From assembly GCA_949398305.1 (NCBI GenBank), contig CASLVD010000007.1, positions 1 through 47,527 on the forward strand: a stretch of DNA of 47,527 bases, given 5' to 3'. The translations under genes and the position numbers were made by a program. Source of the DNA: an uncultured Candidatus Melainabacteria bacterium. Lineage in GTDB: Bacteria > Cyanobacteriota > Vampirovibrionia > Gastranaerophilales > Gastranaerophilaceae. Shown here piece after piece: positions 15,623 to 24,079 of the stretch. The notes under the pieces are model-generated. The model was not told the DNA's origin. It did no database searches and was given only the letters and a program-made list of their open reading frames with translations. The first letter of the stretch is position 1, and each line of letters starts with the position of its first letter.

Positions 15623-16537
15623 CTAAGCTCTAGGGTGGGTTTCATTGTAAACCTCTTTCATATGCTGCATAGAAATATGTGTATAAATCTGGGTATTTGA
15701 TATACTTGCATGTCCTAAAAGTTCCTGAACAACCCTTAAATCCGCTCCGTTTTCAATTAAATGAGTCGCAAAACTGTGTCTGAACATGTGCGGTGTAACT
15801 TTTTTAGGCAGTTCAATTTTATCAACAATATCATTTATAACATTTCTAATCATCTTAGTCTGAAGTCTGTAGCCTGTTTTGTTGATAAAAACAGGAGTTG
15901 TATCTGTTATTGGTTCTAAAGGAAAACCTTTTGCAACAAGTGGTCTTGCAAAATCAATATACCCTTGTAAATAACTTTTTGCTCTGTCTGTCACAAGAAT
16001 AATTCTTTCTTTTGACCCCTTACCAAAAACAGTAATTTCATTATTTTCAAGGTTAAGATTTCCGAAATTCAAACCGCTGAGTTCAGAAACACGCATTCCA
16101 CTAGCCCAGAGAAGTTCTAAAATCGCACGGTTTCTATATCCTGCAGGAGTATCGATATTTATATTACTCAAAATCTGTTCTATCTCATCCGTTGTTAGGA
16201 ATTTTGGCAGCGACTTCGGTCGTTTGGGGGATATTAAACTTTCAGCAGGATTATTGTCAACTTTTTTCTCTCTATGCAAGTATTTATAAAAGGTTCGGAT
16301 GGATGCAATCTTTCTCGCGACTGTCGTTTTTTTGTAATCAAATATCTTTAAAAAATGCAAATATTCTCTTACTTTTGCGAATTTTACCTCCTCACACACC
16401 TCATCATCAAGCCATATTAAATATGCTAAAATATCCGCATAGTAAGCTTTTGCAGTGTGCTGTGAAAAATTTTTTTCTACCAAAATGTATGATCTGAAAT
16501 CCTCTAAATCCTGTTTTGATCTTGCGTTTAATGCCAT
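15623..16537 (-). CDS. Tyrosine recombinase XerC/XerD-type
   Basis: 304 residues, typical Xer length. The N-terminal SAM-like DNA-clamp domain is at about 8-95. The catalytic domain has the full residue set: R149 (ASGMRVSEL), K173 (GKGSKER), H250 and R253 (HMFRHSFATHL), H276 (LGHASISNTQ) and Y285 (IYTH). Xer proteins resolve chromosome dimers at dif during division. Whether this is XerC or XerD cannot be decided here; no dif-like site was identified. AAGG precedes the ATG. It is unlikely to be a phage integrase, because there is no adjacent att or phage gene. Confidence 0.9.
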   Translation of the reverse strand: MALNARSKQDLEDFRSYILVEKNFSQHTAKAYYADILAYLIWLDDEVCEEVKFAKVREYLHFLKIFDYKKTTVARKIASIRTFYKYLHREKKVDNNPAESLISPKRPKSLPKFLTTDEIEQILSNINIDTPAGYRNRAILELLWASGMRVSELSGLNFGNLNLENNEITVFGKGSKERIILVTDRAKSYLQGYIDFARPLVAKGFPLEPITDTTPVFINKTGYRLQTKMIRNVINDIVDKIELPKKVTPHMFRHSFATHLIENGADLRVVQELLGHASISNTQIYTHISMQHMKEVYNETHPRA

Positions 16538-16626
16538 ATGTTAACCTTATTGCTTTTTTCTGATAACTATTATACAATATTTTCATAAGATTTAGAATAG
16601 TTATAAGTAAAAAAGTAGGTGAAAAC

Positions 16627-18429
16627 ATGAATTGTAAAAAATTATTAGTTACTTCAATGATTTTAACATCTTGTATTCTTTGTGCACCTAATGTGTTTGC
16701 TGCTCAACCTATAAAAGTTCAGGTATCTAAAAGTTACGTTGATATAAGCAAATTAATTGAATATAACAATTATGAAGATGCCGATCAACGTCTGAAAGCA
16801 ATATTGAGTAAAAACCCTAACGATTTGGATGCTAAAGCATTACAGCTGATTTCTCAGGCTAAACAATGGAAATTAGCACCTGCACAGGCAGAACTTGATA
16901 AATTATTGAAAAAATATCCGAATAAACCGGAATTCCACTATGCTCAAGGTCTTGTTTACTTAATGAGAGAAACATCATCTGACGTTGAGTATATCAAAAA
17001 TATTGCAAACCTTTCAGATGCTGCAATTAAAGAATTCAATACAGCAGTAAGTTTAGACAGCACATATTATCAGGCATATAACGCTATGGGTGTTGCAAAC
17101 CTTAAATTAGGCAACAAAAATGATGCTCAAACTTTATTCAAAACTGCATTAAAAAATAACCCTAATTTTGCACCTGCTTACGACAACCTTGGTAATGTTG
17201 CAATGCTTGACGGCGATTTAGATCAAGCTGAAAAATATTACTTACAAGCAATCAAATGTAATTCACACAACCCGACTTCTATGTATCATATGGGTCAAGT
17301 TGAAGCAAGACGCGGTGATTACACAAAAGCTTTAACCTGGTTAAACCACTCACTTCACATCAACCCGAATTCATCTCCGGGATGGAATCTTCAAGGTGAA
17401 TTGTACCTAAAACAAGGTAACCAGGCTGCAGCTATAAATTCTTTCAAAAAAGCTATCCACGTAAAACCTGAAAATATACGTCCGTATATCAATCTTGCTG
17501 GCGTTTACGAAAGAAGAGCAGACCACGAGTTTGCTATGGAAGAACTTAAAACAGCTATTATCTTAAATCCTAACTATAAAGAAGGTATTTATAGAGTTGC
17601 TAATATGTCATTAGAAACTAAAAAATACCAGCAGGCTCTTGAATACTATTCAAGATTGTTAGGTGACAGAACATACAACAACAATGCTATTATCGGTTTG
17701 GCAAATACATACTATGAAATGTCAAAAGATACAGCAGACAGCAGAGATTTCACAACAAATAAAGACGTATATCTTGCTTATGATTATGTAAATGAAGCAA
17801 TTCAAAGAACTCCAAATGATTTGAAACTTCACCTTGCAAAAATCAAATTAGGCAAGCTTACACACCAGATGGAATTAACTCAGGATAATCTGAATTACAT
17901 TGTACAATCAGCAAGCAACAGCTTAATGGATACAGTAATCAAAGGTGAAGCATTCCTTTCTCTAGGACGTGAAAAAGATGCTGTATACACATTTGAAAAC
18001 GCAATTAACTTTGCAAACAGTGTTGATGATGAATTATACTTAGCTGAAATCCTCGTTCAGCATAAACAGTTCAGAACAGCAAGAAAAGCACTTCAAAAAG
18101 TCTTGATGGCTGATCCTGATAACAGAATTGCAGAAAACGGTATTCACTATATCAACTTATGCGAAATGAAATCAAACGAATTCTTTGAAATTGCACTTCG
18201 TCAATACAAAGAAGGCAACTACGCATCTGCTATCGAATACTGTAACAGAGCAATCGACTTTTATCACAACGCACCGTCAATTGCTAAGTTAAAAGCTCAA
18301 TCTTACGAAGCTGAAGGAAACTATCAGGGCGCAGTTAAGTACTATACACAATATTTAGCATTAGCACCTAATGCTTCTGATAAAAACGCTGTTCTTCAAA
18401 GAATCGCAGTATTCCAGCAAAAAATCTAG
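16627..18429 (+). CDS. Secreted TPR-repeat protein
   Basis: 600 residues. A signal sequence (about 1-25, ending NVFAAQ) precedes a long tetratricopeptide array, for example AYNAMGVANLKLGNKNDA and AYDNLGNVAMLDGDLDQA. The array thins at about 375-490 and picks up again at the C-terminus. It is likely periplasmic or envelope-bound and acts as a binding scaffold. AGGTG lies 6 nt before the ATG. It runs into the small gene at 18451 and engB, probably one transcript. It is similar in kind, but not clearly in sequence, to the TPR protein at 10603. Confidence 0.85.
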   Translation: MNCKKLLVTSMILTSCILCAPNVFAAQPIKVQVSKSYVDISKLIEYNNYEDADQRLKAILSKNPNDLDAKALQLISQAKQWKLAPAQAELDKLLKKYPNKPEFHYAQGLVYLMRETSSDVEYIKNIANLSDAAIKEFNTAVSLDSTYYQAYNAMGVANLKLGNKNDAQTLFKTALKNNPNFAPAYDNLGNVAMLDGDLDQAEKYYLQAIKCNSHNPTSMYHMGQVEARRGDYTKALTWLNHSLHINPNSSPGWNLQGELYLKQGNQAAAINSFKKAIHVKPENIRPYINLAGVYERRADHEFAMEELKTAIILNPNYKEGIYRVANMSLETKKYQQALEYYSRLLGDRTYNNNAIIGLANTYYEMSKDTADSRDFTTNKDVYLAYDYVNEAIQRTPNDLKLHLAKIKLGKLTHQMELTQDNLNYIVQSASNSLMDTVIKGEAFLSLGREKDAVYTFENAINFANSVDDELYLAEILVQHKQFRTARKALQKVLMADPDNRIAENGIHYINLCEMKSNEFFEIALRQYKEGNYASAIEYCNRAIDFYHNAPSIAKLKAQSYEAEGNYQGAVKYYTQYLALAPNASDKNAVLQRIAVFQQKI

Positions 18430-18450
18430 CGGATTTTGCATAAGAAAACT

Positions 18451-18711
18451 ATGAAGAAAAAATTCGACATACGAAAAACATTTGAAACATTTTTGAGAGA
18501 GCCTCTTAGTATTTTAACTGAGGGGCTGTTTCAAATAGTAAATATTCAAGCAAATATTTTCAATCAAGAATCCTCTTTCAGCATTGATTTTATAAAAAAT
18601 AAAACCCAATTAACCGTGGTAAATAATGAAAAGATGGCGAATTTGTTCCAAACAGTTTTATACAAAAGCAAAGTTAAAGAAGTAAAAGAAAAAGCGGCAG
18701 CATCAAAATGA
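18451..18711 (+). CDS. Unknown small protein upstream of engB
   Basis: 86 residues from the ATG at 18451; a TTG five codons upstream is a weaker alternative. It is basic with no signal peptide. The middle (REPLSILTEGLFQIVNIQANI) is amphipathic, and the tail (KSKVKEVKEKAAASK) is Lys-rich. The last codons overlap the engB start (ATGA), so the two are translationally coupled. Not recognised. Confidence 0.6.
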   Translation: MKKKFDIRKTFETFLREPLSILTEGLFQIVNIQANIFNQESSFSIDFIKNKTQLTVVNNEKMANLFQTVLYKSKVKEVKEKAAASK

Positions 18712-19289
18712 AATCATATTTAAACGCAAAATTTTTAATAAGTGCAGAAAAATTAAGTCAGTGTCCTGATTATACATTGCCTGAGTTTCCGCTTTTGGGC
18801 AGATCAAATGTCGGTAAATCATCATTTATCAACGGACTTGCAAATAATAAAAAACTTGCCAAAACCTCAAATGTACCTGGCAAAACAAGGCTTATTAACT
18901 TTTTTAATTTTTCTGATGAATTTATGATTGCGGATTTACCGGGATACGGCTATGCTAAGGTTTCTATTGAAGCAAGAAATAAATGGCAGAAGTATTTGGA
19001 AGAATATCTTTTAAAGCGTGAACAAATTCAAACTCTTGTTCAGCTTGTTGATGCGCGTCACGAGATACAAAAAAACGATTTCCAAATGCGTGAATGGGTA
19101 TTGGCTTATGATTTACCTGTTATAACAGTTGTCACAAAAATAGATTGTATTTCAAAAAACAAAATTCAGAGTGCATTAGCACATGTTCGCAAAGAATTTG
19201 GCGGGGAAATTTTTCCGTTCAGCGCAGTAGACAACAGATACAACGAAAAAATACTGGAATTCTTTACATCAAAGGAGAAAAGTTTATGA
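18708..19289 (+). CDS. engB: Ribosome-biogenesis GTPase EngB/YsxC
   Basis: 193 residues. EngB is an essential GTPase that assists late large-subunit assembly. All G motifs are present: G1 GRSNVGKS (31-38), a Thr-containing G2 (SNVPGKTRLINFF), G3 DLPGYGYAKV (from 75), and G4 TKID in the last third, with FSAVD as the G5-like segment. Length is normal. The start overlaps the stop of the preceding small gene by 4 bp (ATGA). A new strong Shine-Dalgarno near its end serves only a 12-codon frame. Confidence 0.95.
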   Translation: MKSYLNAKFLISAEKLSQCPDYTLPEFPLLGRSNVGKSSFINGLANNKKLAKTSNVPGKTRLINFFNFSDEFMIADLPGYGYAKVSIEARNKWQKYLEEYLLKREQIQTLVQLVDARHEIQKNDFQMREWVLAYDLPVITVVTKIDCISKNKIQSALAHVRKEFGGEIFPFSAVDNRYNEKILEFFTSKEKSL

Positions 19290-19324
19290 AAAAATCAGAA
19301 CTTGACTTAACCGATTATACCTAA
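19286..19324 (+). pseudogene. 12-codon frame with strong Shine-Dalgarno, likely gene remnant
   Basis: ATG at 19286 overlaps the engB stop (ATGA) and has AAAGGAG at 8-9 nt, yet the frame MKKSELDLTDYT stops after 12 codons. The start signals look like those of a third gene of the engB operon whose body has been lost. A regulatory mini-peptide is the alternative. Confidence 0.4.
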
Positions 19325-19678
19325 ATTTAAGAGTTTTTAATAAATAATCTTGAATTACAATTACAATCAATTTAATTATAAATATAATAGATGAATTTCC
19401 AAAGCAATAAAAATGCCTGAGTCTTTTTAACATACATCCAGGCAATAATATTTGTTCTCTTTTTCATACAATAATGCATTAAAACATTCTATGTCTTTAT
19501 GCTTAAATTCTATTTTTATTTATAATTTATCTGGTCATTTAAATCCCTAGCTTGTTTATATAGAATATTAAACATGAAGATATTTTTCTATTAGACAGTC
19601 GGGTAATTATAATTTTACAATATAGTGATAACCATTTCCATTTTTATAATATAATGAAGAAAAAAGATTGGAGAGAAA
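19325..19678. other. AT-rich intergenic region, no clear gene
   Basis: About 350 bp, very AT-rich, with stops in all frames. TGCCTG/CAGGCA forms a 6-bp stem near 19411-19444 with a T-rich tail on the minus strand. A minus-strand stretch near 19430-19530 stays open for about 33 codons without a start codon, possibly a decayed gene. The promoter of the flavodiiron gene should lie near the TATAAT-like sequences around 19645-19655. Confidence 0.4.
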
Positions 19679-20884
19679 ATGTACAATACGAAAAAAATAA
19701 CCGAAGATTTATTCTGGGTTGGTGCAAATGACAGAAGAATTTCACTTTTTGAAAGTGTTTATCCCGTACCAACCGGCGTTTCATATAACTCATACCTTTT
19801 AATGGATGAAAAAACAGTTTTGCTTGATACTGTTGATAAATCAGTTAATCACCAATTTTTGGAAAATGTTGCACATGTTTTGAACGGTAAAAATCTTGAT
19901 TATCTGATAATCAACCATATGGAACCGGATCATTGTGCTGAAATTCCGACAATTGTTGCTAAATATCCGAATGTTAAAATTGTATGCAATGCAAAAATTC
20001 AAACAATGATTAAACAATTCTTTGATTTTGAACTTCCTGAAGAACAATATATGATTGTAAAAGAAGGCGACAGTTTAAATACAGGCAGACACAATTTAAC
20101 ATTTGTATTTGCTCCGATGGTTCATTGGCCGGAAGTTATGGTAACTTACGATACTGTTGATAAAATTTTATTTTCAGCTGATGCTTTTGGCAGCTTTGGT
20201 GCAATTGACGGTAATATTTTTGCTGATGAAGTTGATTTTGACCACAGATACATGGATGAAGCAAGACGTTATTATACAAATATTGTCGGTAAATACGGCC
20301 AGCAGGTTCAAATGTTATTGAAAAAAGCCGCAAATATTGATATTCAAATGATTTGTCCGCTTCATGGATATGTTTGGCGCAAAGATTTAGACAAATTCAT
20401 TGATAAATACGTAAAATGGTCAACTTATACACCGGAAATAAATTCTGTTATGATAGCTTACGCTTCAGTTTATGGCGGAACACAAAACGCAGCAGAAATT
20501 TTAGCAGGTAAATTAGCCCAAAACGGTGTAAAAGATATTAAAATGTATGATGTTTCAGTAACACATCCATCTTATATTTTATCAGATGCATTTAAATATT
20601 CTCATATTGTATTTGCTTCAACCACATACAATAACGGGATTTTTGTTAATATGGAAAATCTTTTACATGATGTCGTTGCCCATAATCTTCAAAATCGTAA
20701 AATTGCGATTTTAGAAAATGGTTCTTGGGCACCTGTTTCCGGTAAATTAATGACAGAAGTTTTATCGGGGCTTAAAAACACCGAAATAATTGAATCTAAG
20801 GTTTCATTGAAATCTTCTGTTAAATCAGACAAATACGAAGAATTAGAAAATCTTGCAAAAGAAATTATAGAAAGTATGAAATAA
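19679..20884 (+). CDS. Flavodiiron protein (A-type flavoprotein)
   Basis: 401 residues. The metallo-beta-lactamase-like domain has the di-iron ligands H80-x-E82-x-D84-H85 (NHMEPDHCAEIP), H149, D168 and H229. The flavodoxin domain for FMN begins near 255 (MIAYASVYGGTQNAAEILA). Such proteins reduce O2 to water or NO to N2O in the cytoplasm of anaerobes, taking electrons from rubredoxin or a similar partner. No rubredoxin or reductase domain is fused. GGAG lies about 5 nt before the ATG. Ferritin follows 12 bp later, so the pair looks like an oxygen and iron stress operon. Confidence 0.95.
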   Translation: MYNTKKITEDLFWVGANDRRISLFESVYPVPTGVSYNSYLLMDEKTVLLDTVDKSVNHQFLENVAHVLNGKNLDYLIINHMEPDHCAEIPTIVAKYPNVKIVCNAKIQTMIKQFFDFELPEEQYMIVKEGDSLNTGRHNLTFVFAPMVHWPEVMVTYDTVDKILFSADAFGSFGAIDGNIFADEVDFDHRYMDEARRYYTNIVGKYGQQVQMLLKKAANIDIQMICPLHGYVWRKDLDKFIDKYVKWSTYTPEINSVMIAYASVYGGTQNAAEILAGKLAQNGVKDIKMYDVSVTHPSYILSDAFKYSHIVFASTTYNNGIFVNMENLLHDVVAHNLQNRKIAILENGSWAPVSGKLMTEVLSGLKNTEIIESKVSLKSSVKSDKYEELENLAKEIIESMK

Positions 20885-20896
20885 AGGAGAAAAATT

Positions 20897-21406
20897 ATGT
20901 TAGACAAAAAATTAGAAAACGCTTTTAACGATCAAATTAACAAAGAACTTTACTCAGAATACCTATACCTTGGTATGAAAGCAATTTTTGCAGACCTAAA
21001 TTTACCGGGATTTGTAAACTGGTTTGATGTTCAGGTTCAGGAAGAAAGAGCTCACGCTATGGGGATGTTTGATTACGTATTTGAACGCAACGGAAAAGTT
21101 GAATTAGCTGCAATCGACAAACCAGAAATCAAAGGTTCAACACCATTAGAAATATTTGAACAAGTTTTGGAACACGAAGAATTTGTAACATCACGTATTA
21201 ATGCTTTGATGGATGTGGCAGAAGAAGTTAAAGACCGTGCAGCTTTATCTTTCTTAGATTGGTACTTAAAAGAACAGGTTGAAGAAGAATCAAATGTTGG
21301 CGGAGTTTTAGCTAACTTAAGACTAATTGGCGATGATAAAAAAGCATTATTTATGCTTGATAAAGAATTAGCCGCAAGAGTATTTAATCCTCCTGTTATT
21401 GGCTAG
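20897..21406 (+). CDS. Non-haem ferritin
   Basis: 169 residues, normal length for bacterial ferritin (FtnA type). Ferroxidase-centre residues are in place: E17, E50, H53, E94 and E126/Q127. There is no haem-binding Met pattern, so bacterioferritin is less likely. It oxidises Fe(II) and stores the mineral in a 24-mer shell, also removing oxidants. AAAGGAG precedes the ATG. Linked to the flavodiiron gene upstream. Confidence 0.95.
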   Translation: MLDKKLENAFNDQINKELYSEYLYLGMKAIFADLNLPGFVNWFDVQVQEERAHAMGMFDYVFERNGKVELAAIDKPEIKGSTPLEIFEQVLEHEEFVTSRINALMDVAEEVKDRAALSFLDWYLKEQVEEESNVGGVLANLRLIGDDKKALFMLDKELAARVFNPPVIG

Positions 21407-21429
21407 GTCCTCAGTTTTCAATATTATAT

Positions 21430-21460
21430 GGCGCGGCTCAAAATTGAGCCGCGCCGCTTT
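21430..21460 (+). terminator. Strong terminator after ferritin
   Basis: GGCGCGGCTC/GAGCCGCGCC (21430-21439 and 21446-21455), a 10-bp GC-rich stem with a 6-nt loop, then GCTTTT. It overlaps the 3' end of the convergent aminotransferase region and may act both ways. Confidence 0.9.
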
Positions 21461-22569
21461 TATAACCATTCTGAAAAAATATTTAGTGCTTTTTTTAGTT
21501 GTTCAAAATTATTTCCATAACCAATTCTTAGATATTTATCCATTTCAAGCGTTTCACCGGGCAGTATCATTACCCCCGTTTCTTCTTGCAATCGCTTACA
21601 AAGTTCAACAGAGCTCAACGGCGCATCATAATAAACAAATGCTGTAGTTCCGCCTTGCGGTGTAACAAGACGAACTTTAGGCTCTGATTTTACCCAATCT
21701 GTCAGAATCTTTTTACCTGTTGCAATTTTTGCCAGATTTCGCGCAATAATTTTATCCTTATTTTCAATCGCAAGCGCAGCAAAATAATCATCCAGAATTC
21801 CAACACTTATTGTATTATATTCACGCTGGGAATTAATTTGTTCCATTATATTTTGATCAACTGCAATCCAACCTAAGCGCAGACCCGCAAGCGAAAAAAC
21901 TTTTGACATACTACCTGTTGAAATACCTTTATCATAAATATCCACAACAGATTCACAAAATGGATTTCCACTGTGATTTAACCCGCGATAAACTTCATCA
22001 CACAAAATATATGCATTCGCTTTTTTAGCTATTTCTACAATTTTTACCAGCATTTCATCAGGAATCACTGCACCTGTCGGATTATTCGGATTGTTAATAC
22101 AAATAAGTTTTGTATCCTGCCCGACAATTTTTTCAAGTTTTTCTAAATCAGGAAGCCAGTTATTTTTTTCTTCCAGAAAAAACATTTTAACACCAGCACC
22201 AAATGATTTTGGAATTGAATAATGCTGTTGATAAGTCGGAACAATCGATACAACTTTATCTCCCGGTTCAACAAGAGTAAGCATAACAAGATGATTTGCT
22301 CCAATTGCACCATGTGTTATTGTAATATTTTCAGCAGATTGATTTTTATACATTGTACAAATTGCATTTTTAAGTCTTTCACTGCCGTGAATCGCACCGT
22401 AATTCAATTTACGCGAAAAAATTTCATTTATATGACTTTCCCGTCCGCCGACAAGTTCCAAAAGTTCATCTATTGATAAAGACTCAACGCAAGTATCTGC
22501 CAAATCATACACTGCATCTTTTTCATATTTATTAAACCATTTTTCAACTTTAAATTTATCTATTTTCAT
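21460..22569 (-). CDS. PLP-dependent aminotransferase (class I/II)
   Basis: 369 residues, fold-type I. Key segments: VSIVPTYQQHYSIP for the cofactor pocket, INNPNNPTG, the Asp-containing ILCDEVYRGL, the PLP lysine in SMSKVFSLAGLRLGW, and the C-terminal YLRIGYG with its substrate-carboxylate Arg. The amino acid substrate cannot be read from sequence. The gene follows the unknown 22577-23329 gene by 7 bp without its own Shine-Dalgarno, so the two are one operon. Confidence 0.9.
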   Translation of the reverse strand: MKIDKFKVEKWFNKYEKDAVYDLADTCVESLSIDELLELVGGRESHINEIFSRKLNYGAIHGSERLKNAICTMYKNQSAENITITHGAIGANHLVMLTLVEPGDKVVSIVPTYQQHYSIPKSFGAGVKMFFLEEKNNWLPDLEKLEKIVGQDTKLICINNPNNPTGAVIPDEMLVKIVEIAKKANAYILCDEVYRGLNHSGNPFCESVVDIYDKGISTGSMSKVFSLAGLRLGWIAVDQNIMEQINSQREYNTISVGILDDYFAALAIENKDKIIARNLAKIATGKKILTDWVKSEPKVRLVTPQGGTTAFVYYDAPLSSVELCKRLQEETGVMILPGETLEMDKYLRIGYGNNFEQLKKALNIFSEWL

Positions 22570-22576
22570 ACACTAA

Positions 22577-23329
22577 TTAAAGCGGAAACATAGATAATTT
22601 TAAACTGCCTTTAAATAAATACTTCAATTTTGTCATAAATGGAAATGCTTCCAGCGCCATCATAATTGTCTTTTTTTCAATTCCTAAAGCCGACAATTTT
22701 TTAACATCACAATCAAGCCATGATATAAGATAAGTCACGGTTTTAAGATTATAATCACAGCAATATTTTTTATGCGCCGATAACAAAAATTCGTAAATAT
22801 CTTCAAAAGTATAATCCAAATTTTTATTAGTCAAAATAGAACGAATGATATCAACCGTTGTTGAACCGCCGTCATTTTCGTAAAACCTTACACTTTCGCC
22901 CAGCATAAATTCTAAACTTGGAAGATTAGTTATCCCCAGAGTTTTCATTGAATTTTTTGGGACAATCATTTTTTTATTACGATTTTCAAAAACATCCCAA
23001 ACTTCTTTAGCTTTACGGTTTAAGTATTCTTTTGCAGCTTTAAATTCTTTTTCTGCACCGTATTTTGATTTTAAATACTTGATATCATTAACTGAATCTT
23101 TATCAATTGCTTTTGCAAGTTTTACAGCAATCTCCATTGCTTTTTTATCAGGCAGGTCACAATCCAAAACCAATACGCCAAAAGGATTTGTACTAAACGA
23201 ACTTACGCTGGCTGCTAAAGATGCTGTTGGTTTGTTGTTTTGAACAAATGCACAGGAAACATTTTCTTGATTTGAAAATATTTCATCAAAAATATCACAG
23301 TCTTTTTGTGCTGCCAATACTTTTTCCAT
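22577..23329 (-). CDS. Unknown protein upstream of aminotransferase
   Basis: 250 residues, not recognised. There is no signal peptide or membrane helix, and the content is mostly helical with several Cys (for example KKYCCDYN). The N-terminal part (50-110) has a Rossmann-like look (GVLVLDCDLPDKKAMEIAVK), but no nucleotide-binding motif is complete. AGGGG lies 8 nt before the ATG. Tight linkage to the aminotransferase suggests a common pathway. Confidence 0.65.
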   Translation of the reverse strand: MEKVLAAQKDCDIFDEIFSNQENVSCAFVQNNKPTASLAASVSSFSTNPFGVLVLDCDLPDKKAMEIAVKLAKAIDKDSVNDIKYLKSKYGAEKEFKAAKEYLNRKAKEVWDVFENRNKKMIVPKNSMKTLGITNLPSLEFMLGESVRFYENDGGSTTVDIIRSILTNKNLDYTFEDIYEFLLSAHKKYCCDYNLKTVTYLISWLDCDVKKLSALGIEKKTIMMALEAFPFMTKLKYLFKGSLKLSMFPL

Positions 23330-23392
23330 GTAAATTTCCCCTATATATTAATAAAGGATTTTTTATCGAAAAAATTGACTGATTGTAACAGT

Positions 23393-23815
23393 TTAATTTA
23401 CAATTTTGCAAATTCCATGTGATTTTGAATGCCTTGTTCCAAAAACAGGATTATCGTAAGTTATTTCGCCAACTGATGAATTTTCGCCATTTGCTCTGTT
23501 AATCACAACATGCGACATCATAATAAAATCATCCGTCATAGATTGGAAATCAAATTCAATTTTATCTGATTCGTAGTAAGTTACATTTGCTATGGGTTGT
23601 TTTTGCAGATAAATTTTTTTGTAAGGTTCATCAATCATAAAAACTCTAAATTGTTTGTTTTTAGTAACAATAGAATTATCAGAATTGTAGATTGTTTCTT
23701 CAAAATCGCATCTAAGCTTTTGCATAGTATTAAACTCGGGAACAAAGGCATCAGCAAAAACCGCACAAACAGTTAATGAAATAAATAAAAAAAGTAAAAA
23801 AAGCTTCGTCTTCAT
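23393..23815 (-). CDS. Exported protein of unknown function
   Basis: 140 residues from the ATG at 23815. It begins MKTKLFLLFLFISLTVCAVF, a clear signal peptide with cleavage likely after VFADA. The mature part is beta-rich with two Cys (KLRCDFEE and HGICKIVN) that could form a disulfide. A Met six codons upstream is possible, but TATTAT (23827-23822) ends 6 nt before the ATG at 23815 and would put transcription start at that codon. Not recognised. Confidence 0.65.
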   Translation of the reverse strand: MKTKLFLLFLFISLTVCAVFADAFVPEFNTMQKLRCDFEETIYNSDNSIVTKNKQFRVFMIDEPYKKIYLQKQPIANVTYYESDKIEFDFQSMTDDFIMMSHVVINRANGENSSVGEITYDNPVFGTRHSKSHGICKIVN

Positions 23816-23821
23816 AACAAA

Positions 23822-23827
23822 ATAATA
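23822..23827 (-). promoter_or_regulatory. -10 element TATTAT, possible leaderless start
   Basis: Six nt separate this hexamer from the ATG at 23815. No Shine-Dalgarno is present. Confidence 0.3.
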
Positions 23828-23855
23828 CAACAAATAAAAATTTTTATGATATCAT

Positions 23856-23861
23856 TATAAT
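23856..23861 (+). promoter_or_regulatory. -10 element TATAAT of RNA candidate
   Basis: TATAAT with expected start near G23868, which is also the first base of the closing helix of the RNA candidate. No -35 consensus is visible. Confidence 0.35.
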
Positions 23862-23867
23862 AATCTT

Positions 23868-23956
23868 GTCATAGTGGCACTCTGCCGCAGGAAAAGTTGA
23901 CTAAATGTCAAGTTTTCCGAGAGGGTTCTCCTTGAGAGAACTTCCGCCACGTAGAC
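23868..23956 (+). ncRNA. Structured RNA candidate upstream of tRNA-Leu
   Basis: About 89 nt folding into a compact shape. P1 is GTC/GAC and GTGGC/GCCAC (23868-23870 with 23954-23956; 23874-23878 with 23946-23950). P2 is CTCT/AGAG (23880-23883 with 23920-23923). P3 is GGAAAA/TTTTCC plus TTGAC/GTCAA (23890-23901 with 23907-23918). P4 is GTTCTC/GAGAAC (23925-23930 with 23936-23941). No terminator follows before the tRNA, so it may be cut out by processing of a common precursor. It lacks the marks of SRP RNA, 6S RNA and tmRNA. Confidence 0.5.
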
Positions 23957-23995
23957 TAACAAAAATTTGACAATTTAATATAAAATAATACATAG

Positions 23996-24079
23996 GTCGT
24001 AGTGGCGGAATGGTAGACGCGCACGCTTGAGGGGCGTGTGGAGAGATCTGTGGGGGTTCGAGTCCCCCCTACGACACCA
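23996..24079 (+). tRNA. tRNA-Leu (GAG)
   Basis: 84 nt including the encoded CCA. The acceptor stem GTCGTAG/CTACGAC closes perfectly. The anticodon arm is CACGC-TTGAGGG-GCGTG with anticodon GAG. A long variable arm (class II) and a GTTCGAG T-loop follow. Discriminator A, then CCA (24077-24079). The 3' 17 nt are repeated at 24238-24254. Confidence 0.95.

Noticed and set aside
15623-16537. Xer gene as a phage or island integrase
   Set aside because: Length and motifs fit a host XerC/D, and there are no phage genes or flanking att repeats.
21430-21455. GC-rich 10-bp palindrome as a mobile repeat
   Set aside because: Its position right after ferritin and the T-run make it an ordinary terminator.
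23868-23956. Assignment as SRP, 6S or tmRNA
   Set aside because: No SRP GGAA-loop/AGCAG pattern, too short and branched for 6S, no tRNA-like ends or tag frame for tmRNA.
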